This document shows, piece by piece, positions 1 through 5,835 of a stretch of DNA of 6,500 nucleotides. Position 1 is the stretch's first letter; the number at the start of each line of letters is the position of its first letter. The translations under genes and the position numbers were made by a program. This stretch comes from Bacillota bacterium (GTDB lineage Bacteria; Bacillota; Clostridia; Christensenellales; CAG-138): positions 1 through 6,500 of the forward strand of contig JAEXTB010000153.1 in the NCBI GenBank assembly GCA_023453725.1. Reading direction: 5' to 3'. The notes beneath the pieces are model-generated. The model saw only the letters and a list, made by a program, of their open reading frames with translations. It had not been told where the DNA came from and searched no databases.

Positions 1-112
1 CCGCTTTTTCCTTAAAACCCAGCCCAGACTCCTGTCCGTATGCGGCACCCCCTGCTGTTACCGGGCCACCTAGGACAGGAGCGCAGCGTGCACCCGCCCC
101 TGCGCCAACCAT
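1..112 (-). CDS. Possible 5' end of an unidentified gene (partial)
   Basis: From an ATG at 112-110 this frame stays open to the window edge. It encodes about 37 residues rich in Gly and Ala, beginning MVGAGAGARCAPVLGG and ending near GQESGLGFKEKA. I do not recognise the product. In favour: no stop in a GC-rich stretch, a protein-like residue mix toward the end, and a perfect ribosome binding site upstream. Against: that site (131-136) lies 17 nt from this ATG, too far for normal use, and an in-frame TGA overlaps the site. The GTG at the ideal distance (122-120) is in another frame that closes after 36 codons. Either this ATG is used despite the spacing, or the real product is the short ORF, or one base is wrong or missing near 113-120. 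Confidence 0.3.
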   Translation of the reverse strand, partial: MVGAGAGARCAPVLGGPVTAGGAAYGQESGLGFKEKA

Positions 113-122
113 CTCTGGACAC
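12..122 (-). CDS. Possible 36-residue Arg/Gly/Cys-rich small ORF
   Basis: A GTG at 122-120 sits 8 nt downstream of a perfect AGGAGG, the ideal distance. The frame runs to a TAA at 14-12. The peptide of 36 residues begins MSRDGWRRGGCTLRSC and contains three Cys, several Arg and three Trp. It has no signal peptide, membrane segment or recognisable motif. The only support is the ribosome binding site. The composition looks like an out-of-frame reading of GC-rich DNA, and a competing frame from ATG 112 runs through the same bases. It could instead be a leader peptide or the start of a frameshifted longer gene. Confidence 0.25.
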   Translation of the reverse strand: MSRDGWRRGGCTLRSCPRWPGNSRGCRIRTGVWAGF

Positions 123-130
123 GCGGATCA

Positions 131-136
131 CCTCCT
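131..136 (-). promoter_or_regulatory. Very strong Shine-Dalgarno site
   Basis: On the minus strand the run AGGAGGTGATCC (136-125) is complementary to the usual 3' tail of bacterial 16S rRNA (GGATCACCTCCT) over 12 bases, well beyond the usual 5-7. The core is 8 nt from the GTG at 122. This makes it likely that something is translated from here leftward. On the plus strand the same bases resemble a 16S 3' end, but nothing else of 16S is present. Confidence 0.6.
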
Positions 137-142
137 AAACAG

Positions 143-197
143 GATATATACCATACTATTACAACGCACACGCATTGTTTCCGGGTAGGTATATATC
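143..197 (-). repeat. Nested inverted repeat before the left-edge gene
   Basis: The outer arms GATATATACC (143-152) and GGTATATATC (188-197) are perfectly complementary over 10 bp. Inside them, 161-167 and 172-178 form a 7-bp stem with one mismatch and a 4-nt loop. The two dyads share nearly the same centre (170 and 169.5). As minus-strand RNA this would be one long interrupted hairpin ending 6 nt before the AGGAGG site. No T-run follows, so it is not a standard terminator for the 220-1158 gene. It could be an operator pair, a leader structure controlling access to the ribosome binding site, or chance in AT-rich DNA. The TGG-TATATA at its 3' arm also resembles an extended -10 box, without a convincing -35. 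Confidence 0.4.
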
Positions 198-219
198 GCT
201 GTCACAGGTAAAGGCGGCA

Positions 220-1158
220 CTATATGGATTTTAAGAACTTCTCCAGCTCCACCGGCGCTTTCATGCCATATTCCCGGATGGGGAGGACATAGCCTTTATC
301 ATTGATTTCAAATACGGACATATAAGTCCGGTCCGCAAGCTGGAGCTTTGTCGCGCCGTTTTCTGTCGCAACATGTTTGATGCAGATTACGTATGTCCTC
401 CCATTGTGCATCACGCCCGGCCAGAGATCAGAGAGCTTGAGCGTGGTGCGCTCGATGCCGCGCACCGTCTTCTCAACAGTCAACGCATAGAATCCGTTAA
501 CGGAGTTAACGGATTGTCCCTGCCATGAAGATACACCCGTAACTGCAGCAACATAGACGCTGTCCGCCCGTTCTTTGATAGTCTTAAGGTCTATATCTTC
601 CGTTTGAGGAGCGGCAATATCCATTCCGTCTGGTGCAGTGATTGCATGCCGCGCATCAAAATATCCGCCAAAATCGCCCGCAACCTCGAAAGTTTGTTTC
701 ATCTTTTTATCCACCGCCGCATCGGCTCCGCAATAAAGTGCGATTACCCTTCCATCGATATAGTAAGTTGCGGGGAACAGCGTATCCACATATACCGTTT
801 TTCCGCCATAGACCAGGGTATTGCCCTTGATCATGGCCTTGCACTTTTGTACGTCTTTATCCGTCTTAAAGCGATAAAGCGTAAGGGATTCCCCCTTTTT
901 GTTGAGCACGGCGCGGGTCTTTGCAACCTCCGGCGCGGAGGCGAATACAAAGCGGGTCTGAGTTGTTTCCATACTGCGCAGCTTTGGAAAATTGGAAACG
1001 AGCCATTTTTCACTTCTTGTAGACCATTCCCCAGTCGCAAACAGCGTGACGGCCTCATCATCCTCTACAATACATCCAGTTACCGCAAGCCCTGTCAGCG
1101 GCAGGCTAAAGCAAAGAAACAGTACGCAAAGTACCATGAGAACTATACGTTTTACCAT
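220..1158 (-). CDS. Secreted protein or lipoprotein of unknown function
   Basis: A 312-residue protein that I do not recognise. The N-terminus (MVKRIVLMVLCVLFLCFSLP) is a classic export signal with two basic residues and a hydrophobic core to about residue 26. It is followed by VTGC with Cys29, which fits a lipobox, so the product may be lipid-anchored outside the membrane; cleavage by ordinary signal peptidase is the alternative. The rest is soluble and mixed alpha/beta. Residues of roughly 80-140 are rich in Tyr/Val strands (LTLYRF, TLVYGGKTVYVD, TYYIDGRVIALYCG) and about 190-310 form a second part. No catalytic motif was seen. I chose the ATG at 1158 because AGGAGG (1168-1173) is 9 nt away; the ATG at 1164 is only 3 nt from it. 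The preceding gene ends in a terminator, so this gene should have its own promoter, but none is clear in 1165-1230. Confidence 0.8.
   Translation of the reverse strand: MVKRIVLMVLCVLFLCFSLPLTGLAVTGCIVEDDEAVTLFATGEWSTRSEKWLVSNFPKLRSMETTQTRFVFASAPEVAKTRAVLNKKGESLTLYRFKTDKDVQKCKAMIKGNTLVYGGKTVYVDTLFPATYYIDGRVIALYCGADAAVDKKMKQTFEVAGDFGGYFDARHAITAPDGMDIAAPQTEDIDLKTIKERADSVYVAAVTGVSSWQGQSVNSVNGFYALTVEKTVRGIERTTLKLSDLWPGVMHNGRTYVICIKHVATENGATKLQLADRTYMSVFEINDKGYVLPIREYGMKAPVELEKFLKSI
491..515. repeat. 11-bp perfect hairpin inside a coding region
   Basis: Bases 491-501 and 505-515 are perfectly complementary with a 3-nt loop. On the coding strand the cause is a tandem 9-base repeat TCCGTTAAC x2, which encodes Ser-Val-Asn twice. 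Because GTTAAC is itself palindromic, the duplication creates the hairpin. It lies in the C-terminal half of the secreted protein of unknown function. Confidence 0.6.
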
Positions 1159-1167
1159 ATCCATTTA

Positions 1168-1173
1168 CCTCCT
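1168..1173 (-). promoter_or_regulatory. Ribosome binding site deciding the start of the secreted-protein gene
   Basis: AGGAGG on the minus strand lies 9 nt before the ATG at 1158-1156 and only 3 nt before the ATG at 1164-1162. The spacing favours the downstream ATG, which shortens the protein by two residues (Met-Asp). Confidence 0.65.
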
Positions 1174-1230
1174 TACGCCTCTAAGAAAAGTGGACTGTGT
1201 CATGTTTGTATTCAACTCAATATATGCCAC

Positions 1231-1274
1231 AAAAAAAGCCTTCCTCTCCATCGTATTAATGACGGAGAAGGAAG
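1231..1274 (-). terminator. Rho-independent terminator of the hydrolase gene
   Basis: Downstream of the hydrolase stop (1313), the arms CTTCCT (1240-1245) and AGGAAG (1269-1274) pair perfectly. The stem continues through four more pairs around a one-base bulge. On the minus strand the hairpin is followed by GGC and then seven T (1237-1231). This matches an intrinsic terminator and separates the hydrolase from the secreted-protein gene. Confidence 0.8.
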
Positions 1275-1312
1275 AACTTTTGTCGCAGATCTGTATCAAT
1301 TTTCCATTTTCT

Positions 1313-2088
1313 CTACAATTGAATTTCACCCAAAAGATCAGGCTGATGAAGAAAGGCTTTTATTATTTTCACAAATTCCTGCGCGTTAGAGAGCATGGCA
1401 GGATGGCTGCCCCGCGGAAAGAGTGAAACGCTGCAGTTGGGTATTTTTTCGGATAATTCCGCATAGAGCGCGTCAATACCGGGAATCAGTTCATCCTCCT
1501 CACTTCCTGTGAGCAATACCGGAACATCGAGCGATGACAACGCCTTGTGAAAATAGCCGCTGTTTGTTTCATATTGGCGTACAATCGCCTGTGTATCCCA
1601 ATCCACCACGCGCTCCCAATCCATGCCGTGTTGGGTTTCCCAAAATAATTGCGCTTCCCGATGCCTTTTACCTATTTCCCTTTGAGCAGGCAGATTTCTA
1701 ATAAAGTCCTCCCGTGAGGCTTCTCCCATGAAGCTGTCCGCAACCACCGCACGAATTAAGTCCGGGCGGTCAAGCGCCATGTTGAGCGCCGCTATTGCAC
1801 CCCCACTCGTCCCAATGATGCATACATTCTGGCACCCCAGCAGTTTCAGCAGATGAATGGCCTGCAAAGCTTGCTCATGCCAAATATTCTCAGGGAGCTC
1901 GCTTATACGGTCGGATTGGCCGTAGCCGAGGAAATCCAAGGTAATAACACGGAAGCTCTCTTCGTATAAACCATGGATGCCATCAAACAGCTTTGAAGAA
2001 ACCGAGTTCCCGTGCAGCAGCAGCAGCGGGTCGCCTTTTCCTGTCTCAGAATAAGAAATCTGGTATTCATGATATAAAAATATGCCAT
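1313..2088 (-). CDS. Alpha/beta hydrolase, apparent frameshift near the start
   Basis: Alpha/beta-hydrolase fold enzyme; the substrate cannot be told from sequence. The frame ending at the TAG 1315-1313 is open upstream to a stop at 2110-2108. It contains the family's N-terminal strand and oxyanion-loop motif (LLLLHGN, about 2026-2006), then LDFLGYGQSDR, the nucleophile elbow GTSGG (Ser codon 1807-1805), a candidate acid Asp in GSEEDELIP and His in GSHPAML. This frame has no ATG, GTG or TTG before LLLLHGN. The TTG at 1939 would remove essential structure. An ATG at 2088-2086 in another frame reads MAYFY. One extra T in the T5 run at 2080-2076 would join it as MAYFLYHEYQISYSETG, giving 258 residues with Ser95, Asp199 and His229, a normal family length. 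It begins only about 24 nt after the htrA terminator, with no visible promoter, so expression may depend on read-through. It may be a sequencing error, a recent pseudogene, or use of an unusual start. Confidence 0.75.
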
Positions 2089-2111
2089 GCCCCCGCCCCC
2101 GTTCACGTTAT

Positions 2112-2141
2112 AAAAAGACGCCGGATCAAAGATCCGGCGTC
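2112..2141 (-). terminator. Rho-independent terminator of htrA
   Basis: A perfect 11-bp stem (2117-2127 with 2131-2141, arm GACGCCGGATC) closes a 3-nt loop. On the minus strand it is followed immediately by five T (2116-2112). It starts 17 nt after the htrA stop. This is the clearest terminator in the window. Confidence 0.92.
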
Positions 2142-2158
2142 ACTTTACGTACAATCAG

Positions 2159-3445
2159 CTATTCCTCTTCCAACGTATCAATGTCGTTATAGTCAAGACC
2201 CGACATATCCGCAAGAAGCACATTGAGCGTCTGCTCCTGTCCATCCCTCGCTATTGTGAGTGTAATGGAAGTGCCGATGGGCTTTGCGGTAACATATTCG
2301 GCAAGCTGGTTCTGTTCCGTAATCAGAATTCCGTCACAGGCAGTGATGATATCGCCCGGCTTCAGGCCTGCTACGCCCGCAGGGCCGCCGCGCACAACGC
2401 TCACCACCAGCACGCCGCTTGTCACACCGCGCTGTGTGAGTTCTTCCTCGGTGGGGGTTGCAATATGCACGCCCAGAGCCGCGCGCTGCACTACGCCCTT
2501 TGTGATAAGCTGCTCTGCAATCAACTTCACATCGTTGATGGGCAAGGCAAAGCCCAACCCTTCCGCCGTAATGGCGACGCCATATTCATCGTACCCCGCA
2601 TTGAGTGTCTTTGCGGTATTGATGCCGATGACTTCTCCGTTCATGTTAAGCAGGGGGCCGCCACTGTTGCCTACGTTAATGGCCGCGTCTGTCTGAATGT
2701 AGGTGTTGGTATGATCGCCGATTGTGATGGAACGCGCCCGCGCGCTGATAATGCCCATTGTAACGGTGCCTTCAAGTCCCCGCCCAAGCGGGTTGCCAAC
2801 AGCCACCACATAATCGCCGACACGGATGTTATCTGAATTTCCAAGCTTGAGCGGCTTGATGCCGGCCTTGTTAATTTTGACAACGGCCACATCGGATATT
2901 TCGTCGATCCCGACAAGTTCGGCATCGATCTCTTCGCCATCGCTCAAGGTAACGGAAAGGGATTTCGCGCCCTCCACCACATGGGCGTTCGTGAGAATGT
3001 ATCCTTGGGAAGAGATGATGAACCCGCTGCCCATACCCTGGAGGAGGTCTTCCTGCTCCGTATCTTCCGCTGCCTCTCCGGCATTATAATTGAGTATGCC
3101 GACCACGCTGGGCGCAACGGCATCCACAATATCCGGTATGGGATTGCCCTGCGTGGGCAAAAGCGGCGCAGTGCCGTCAAGGTCCACCATGGGCCGCTCT
3201 GTCGGAAGCGGCGTTGACGAAGGAAGAGGCGTATTCTCAGGCGCTTCGGTATCCGAAGGCGTGCTCTCAGGCAAAGACGCATACGGCTGGCTGGCGGATT
3301 GCAAAAATCCCGCAAGCAGCATGCCGATAATGAGGAATACCGCAGCAACCACTACAACCAGCAACGCGATTTTTCCGCCGGAACGGCGGGGTGGCTGCGG
3401 GTCGTACGGATTGTTCATGTTTTCATAGTAGCTTTCGTAGTTCAT
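2159..3445 (-). CDS. htrA: HtrA/DegP-like membrane-anchored serine protease
   Basis: A 428-residue HtrA-family protease and chaperone that degrades misfolded proteins outside the cytoplasmic membrane. A short cytoplasmic tail (1-24, rich in Tyr, Asn and Pro) leads into one membrane helix (about 25-47) and a Ser/Thr/Pro/Glu-rich linker (about 55-100). The trypsin-like domain follows (about 103-318), with the full triad: His155 in TNAHVV, Asp185 in SDVAVVKI and Ser261 in GNSGGPL. A single PDZ domain spans about 322-412, with ALGV as carboxylate-binding loop and GLKPGDII as a family signature. The tail is acidic. One PDZ plus one anchor is the usual Gram-positive layout. The ATG at 3445 has AAAGGAG 6 nt upstream. 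The gene lies 71 nt after the kinase gene, has its own likely promoter, and ends at a strong terminator. Its position suggests it is a target of the upstream two-component system; that is inference. Confidence 0.95.
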   Translation of the reverse strand: MNYESYYENMNNPYDPQPPRRSGGKIALLVVVVAAVFLIIGMLLAGFLQSASQPYASLPESTPSDTEAPENTPLPSSTPLPTERPMVDLDGTAPLLPTQGNPIPDIVDAVAPSVVGILNYNAGEAAEDTEQEDLLQGMGSGFIISSQGYILTNAHVVEGAKSLSVTLSDGEEIDAELVGIDEISDVAVVKINKAGIKPLKLGNSDNIRVGDYVVAVGNPLGRGLEGTVTMGIISARARSITIGDHTNTYIQTDAAINVGNSGGPLLNMNGEVIGINTAKTLNAGYDEYGVAITAEGLGFALPINDVKLIAEQLITKGVVQRAALGVHIATPTEEELTQRGVTSGVLVVSVVRGGPAGVAGLKPGDIITACDGILITEQNQLAEYVTAKPIGTSITLTIARDGQEQTLNVLLADMSGLDYNDIDTLEEE

Positions 3446-3480
3446 GGCGCTCTCCTTTGCTATTGTGCATGCTGCAATTT

Positions 3481-3509
3481 CCTATACCTTCGCATATTAC
3501 GCGTGTAAA
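3481..3509 (-). promoter_or_regulatory. Candidate sigma-A promoter of htrA
   Basis: On the minus strand TTTACA (3509-3504, five of six matches to TTGACA) is separated by exactly 17 nt from TATAGG (3486-3481, four of six matches to TATAAT). This gives a leader of roughly 30 nt before the htrA ATG. The -35 box is embedded in the short palindrome GTGTAAACAC (3503-3512), a possible operator. Known sigma-A consensus supports the call; activity is inferred. Confidence 0.55.
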
Positions 3510-3516
3510 CACTGTA

Positions 3517-5085
3517 TCATACATGCCTTGCCTTCGCCGGCACGGCACTATGCTTTAATGTAAACGTAAATCGGGTTCCTGTACCGGGCTTACTTTCCAC
3601 CCAAATATCCTGCCCGTGCTGGTCTATTATACTCCGCACAATCGAAAGTCCCAACCCTGTACCGCTCTGTGCGGAAGGCGTGTGCGCCTTTTCGACCTTG
3701 TAAAACCGCTCAAACACATGCGGCGTGTCCTCTTCCGGAATACCGCAACCCTGATCCTGCACCCAGATCTGTGCAATGCGCCGGTCCACAAGCTTTGTGC
3801 CGATCTCAAGCCCCTTGCCCTCCGGGGAAAACTTGATGGCGTTGTCTATCAGATTGCGCAGCACCTGTGCGATCTGGTCCGAATCGGCCTCAACAATGAG
3901 ATTCGGTTTGTGTAACTTAAGCTCCACGTCCAGCTTTTTCTGGTTAACGCGTGCTTCAAACGTAACAAGCGTCCTTAATGCAAGCTCATTGATATCAAAC
4001 CTGGTCAGCTTGAGCGCGGACTGGCCGCTGTCCATACGCGCCAAATCAAGAAGATTGTTGACCATGCCTGTCATACGCTTGGTTTCCGCAATCACAAGGC
4101 CCAGGTAGTCGCCGCGTTTTTCGGGCGGAATGGTGCCGTCCTGTATGGCTTCCAAAAATCCGCTGATGGAGGTAAGGGGAGACCTTAACTCATGGCTGAC
4201 GTTGGCAACAAGACTTCTTCGCATCTGCTCTAGGTCGCTTAATTCATTGGCCATGACATTGAAGCTTTTTGCAAGCTGCGCAACCTCATCGGAGCCGGAA
4301 TCGTCCAGCCTGATTTCAAACTCACCCTTGGAGTACCGCCGTACGTTGCTGTTCATATCCGTAATGGGCTTTGTAATGCGGGTGGTCAGGTAGTATACCG
4401 CAAGTACTGCGGCGGCTACAGCCATGAGCGCCGTGAGCAGTACATCCAAATATACCTGCGTAATGGAGGCGTTGACCGTGCTCATATCAAGGTGCATCAA
4501 CACCACGCCATCGGGTACGCCATCCCGCATAACAGCGCGCAGCAGCGTCATGGTTGGCATATCCGTCATGCCGGAAAACAGGTTGTCAAGCAGCACGCCT
4601 TCCCCGGAAAGCGTTGCCTTTGCGCCGGTTTCAAAGTTCCATATGCCTTTAGATGCAAGCTTAATCTCGCTTTTCCCAGGCCATATGGTAAGTCCCGAAA
4701 GAGTCACGCTTATGGGATTGCTCCCTTCTGTAAGCGTAGGCGCTTCCACAAGTGCGCCCCACTTTTCCTCTGACTCTACATCGTCATAAAACGAGCGGAT
4801 GTTGCCCAGCGAATCGATGACTTGAATCAGCGCGCCATATTTTCGCGCAATGGTCAGCAATTCCTCAACCGCAACCGGGCGCTTTTCTTCATAGACATAT
4901 TTTTCAATGAGTATAGTGTTGATTTTTTCCGTTTCACGCCGAAGGGATTGTTCTTCCTCCTGCAGGTACTGGTTTTTAAACATATTGGAGACCGTTATTC
5001 CCATGAGCAGCAGCAAGCAGAGAATAACGGCCAAATATGTGGACAGCATGCGGGAAAACAGCGTTTTAAAAAAATCTTTCCTCAT
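3517..5085 (-). CDS. Membrane sensor histidine kinase (HAMP-HisKA-HATPase)
   Basis: A 522-residue two-component sensor kinase. Membrane helix 1 is at about 14-33. An extracytoplasmic sensor region of about 175 residues (35-210) has no family I recognise. Helix 2 (about 211-232) leads to a HAMP domain (233-285). The HisKA domain carries phospho-acceptor His298 in VSHELRSPLTS. The ATPase domain has the N box (NLIDNAIKFS, 411-420), G1 box (DQGCGIP, 444-450), F box (FERF, 458-461) and G2 box (GTGLGLS, 475-481). All motifs needed for autophosphorylation are intact, and there is no PAS domain. The ATG at 5085 follows the regulator stop by 16 nt with only a weak GGA upstream, so translation is probably coupled to the regulator gene. 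No terminator separates it from htrA. The partner is almost certainly the regulator just upstream; the signal is unknown. Confidence 0.95.
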   Translation of the reverse strand: MRKDFFKTLFSRMLSTYLAVILCLLLLMGITVSNMFKNQYLQEEEQSLRRETEKINTILIEKYVYEEKRPVAVEELLTIARKYGALIQVIDSLGNIRSFYDDVESEEKWGALVEAPTLTEGSNPISVTLSGLTIWPGKSEIKLASKGIWNFETGAKATLSGEGVLLDNLFSGMTDMPTMTLLRAVMRDGVPDGVVLMHLDMSTVNASITQVYLDVLLTALMAVAAAVLAVYYLTTRITKPITDMNSNVRRYSKGEFEIRLDDSGSDEVAQLAKSFNVMANELSDLEQMRRSLVANVSHELRSPLTSISGFLEAIQDGTIPPEKRGDYLGLVIAETKRMTGMVNNLLDLARMDSGQSALKLTRFDINELALRTLVTFEARVNQKKLDVELKLHKPNLIVEADSDQIAQVLRNLIDNAIKFSPEGKGLEIGTKLVDRRIAQIWVQDQGCGIPEEDTPHVFERFYKVEKAHTPSAQSGTGLGLSIVRSIIDQHGQDIWVESKPGTGTRFTFTLKHSAVPAKARHV

Positions 5086-5101
5086 TGCGTCCGTTTCAAT
5101 T

Positions 5102-5788
5102 TTACGATTCGTGCGCGGATTCGAACTTATACCCTACGCCCCAGACGGTTTTAATCTGCCATGTGTCGCGCTCGCCAAGTTTTTCGCGGATGCGCTTGAC
5201 ATGTACGTCCACCGTGCGGCTGTCTCCAAAAAAATCAAACCCCCATACCTGCTCTAAAAGCTGCTCGCGCGTAAATACCTTGTTCTCATGCGCAGCTAGG
5301 AAGTACAATAGCTCGATTTCCTTGGGCGGCATTTCCACGGCTTTGTCGTCGAGCGTTACCGCATAATTTTCCAACGATACCGTAAGCCCGGGGAAGCTGA
5401 CGATGCGCTCCGCTTCCGGAGCTGCTGAACGGCGAAGCACCGCCTTGATGCGCGCTAAAAGCTCCTTCGCGTCAAACGGTTTTGCCATATAGTCGTCTGC
5501 ACCCAAATCCAGCCCCTGCACGCGGTCAAGCGTATCGCTCTTGGCGGTGAGCATAATGACGGGAACATCGCTTTCCTCACGAAGCTGATGCAATACCTTC
5601 CAGCCGTCAAGGCCGGGCAGCATCACATCGAGTACCACCAACGTGGGTTTGGTATCACGGAACAGCGCAAGCGCCGTATCTCCGCGTTCGCCAACCTGCA
5701 CGGAATACCCTTCTTTGTTAAGGTAAAGCTTGATGATCTCGAGTATGTTCCTGTCATCGTCTATCACAAGTATGGTGTTGTTGTCCAC
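5102..5788 (-). CDS. OmpR/PhoB-family response regulator
   Basis: A 228-residue transcription regulator paired with the kinase gene 16 nt downstream. The receiver domain (about 4-118) has the acidic pocket Asp10-Asp12, phospho-acceptor Asp54 in VVLDVMLPG, switch Thr81 in MLTAK and Lys103 in AKPF. The DNA-binding winged helix (about 129-224) shows the OmpR-family signature, including MPPKEIELLYFL, FTREQLLEQVWG, the recognition-helix region SRTVDVHVKRIREKL and the wing WGVGYKF. Length and layout are standard and no key residue is missing. The start is GTG at 5788 because a perfect AGGAGG (5797-5802) lies 8 nt upstream. It follows the DUF523 gene by 47 nt. Likely targets are its own operon and htrA, but no repeated binding site could be identified by eye. 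Confidence 0.96.
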   Translation of the reverse strand: MDNNTILVIDDDRNILEIIKLYLNKEGYSVQVGERGDTALALFRDTKPTLVVLDVMLPGLDGWKVLHQLREESDVPVIMLTAKSDTLDRVQGLDLGADDYMAKPFDAKELLARIKAVLRRSAAPEAERIVSFPGLTVSLENYAVTLDDKAVEMPPKEIELLYFLAAHENKVFTREQLLEQVWGFDFFGDSRTVDVHVKRIREKLGERDTWQIKTVWGVGYKFESAHES

Positions 5789-5796
5789 AGGCGTAT

Positions 5797-5802
5797 CCTC
5801 CT
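5797..5802 (-). promoter_or_regulatory. Ribosome binding site for a GTG start
   Basis: AGGAGG on the minus strand, 8 nt before the GTG at 5788-5786. It fixes the start of the response regulator at a non-ATG codon. Confidence 0.8.
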
Positions 5803-5808
5803 GATTGT

Positions 5809-5829
5809 CCGCTCTCTGAATAAGAGCGG
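5809..5829 (-). repeat. Hairpin between the DUF523 and regulator genes
   Basis: A perfect 7-bp inverted repeat (5809-5815 CCGCTCT with 5823-5829 AGAGCGG) has a 7-nt loop. It starts 7 nt after the DUF523 stop and ends 6 nt before the regulator's AGGAGG. No T-run follows, so it is unlikely to stop transcription fully. It may act as an RNA processing or stability element, or tune translation of the regulator. Confidence 0.4.
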
Positions 5830-5835
5830 GAGTTT

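Noticed and set aside
125..136. Plus-strand GGATCACCTCCT resembling a 16S rRNA 3' end
   Set aside because: Only 12 bases match and the conserved 16S sequence before it is absent. It is better explained as the complement of a strong Shine-Dalgarno site.
604..1389. Plus-strand ORF of 261 codons
   Set aside because: It runs antisense through the well-supported secreted-protein gene, the hydrolase terminator and the end of the hydrolase. It is rich in Cys, His and Arg and has no ribosome binding site or family motif.
1313..1939. TTG at 1939 as the hydrolase start
   Set aside because: It would delete the N-terminal strands and the LLLLHGN oxyanion-loop motif that are clearly encoded just upstream in the same frame.
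2072..2080. Programmed -1 ribosomal frameshift in the hydrolase
   Set aside because: The T5-containing run does not fit the X-XXY-YYZ slippery pattern in the starting frame, and no downstream pseudoknot is evident. A single-base indel is simpler.
2223..2696. Plus-strand ORF of 157 codons
   Set aside because: Antisense shadow of htrA, where the minus strand encodes an intact catalytic Ser and PDZ domain.
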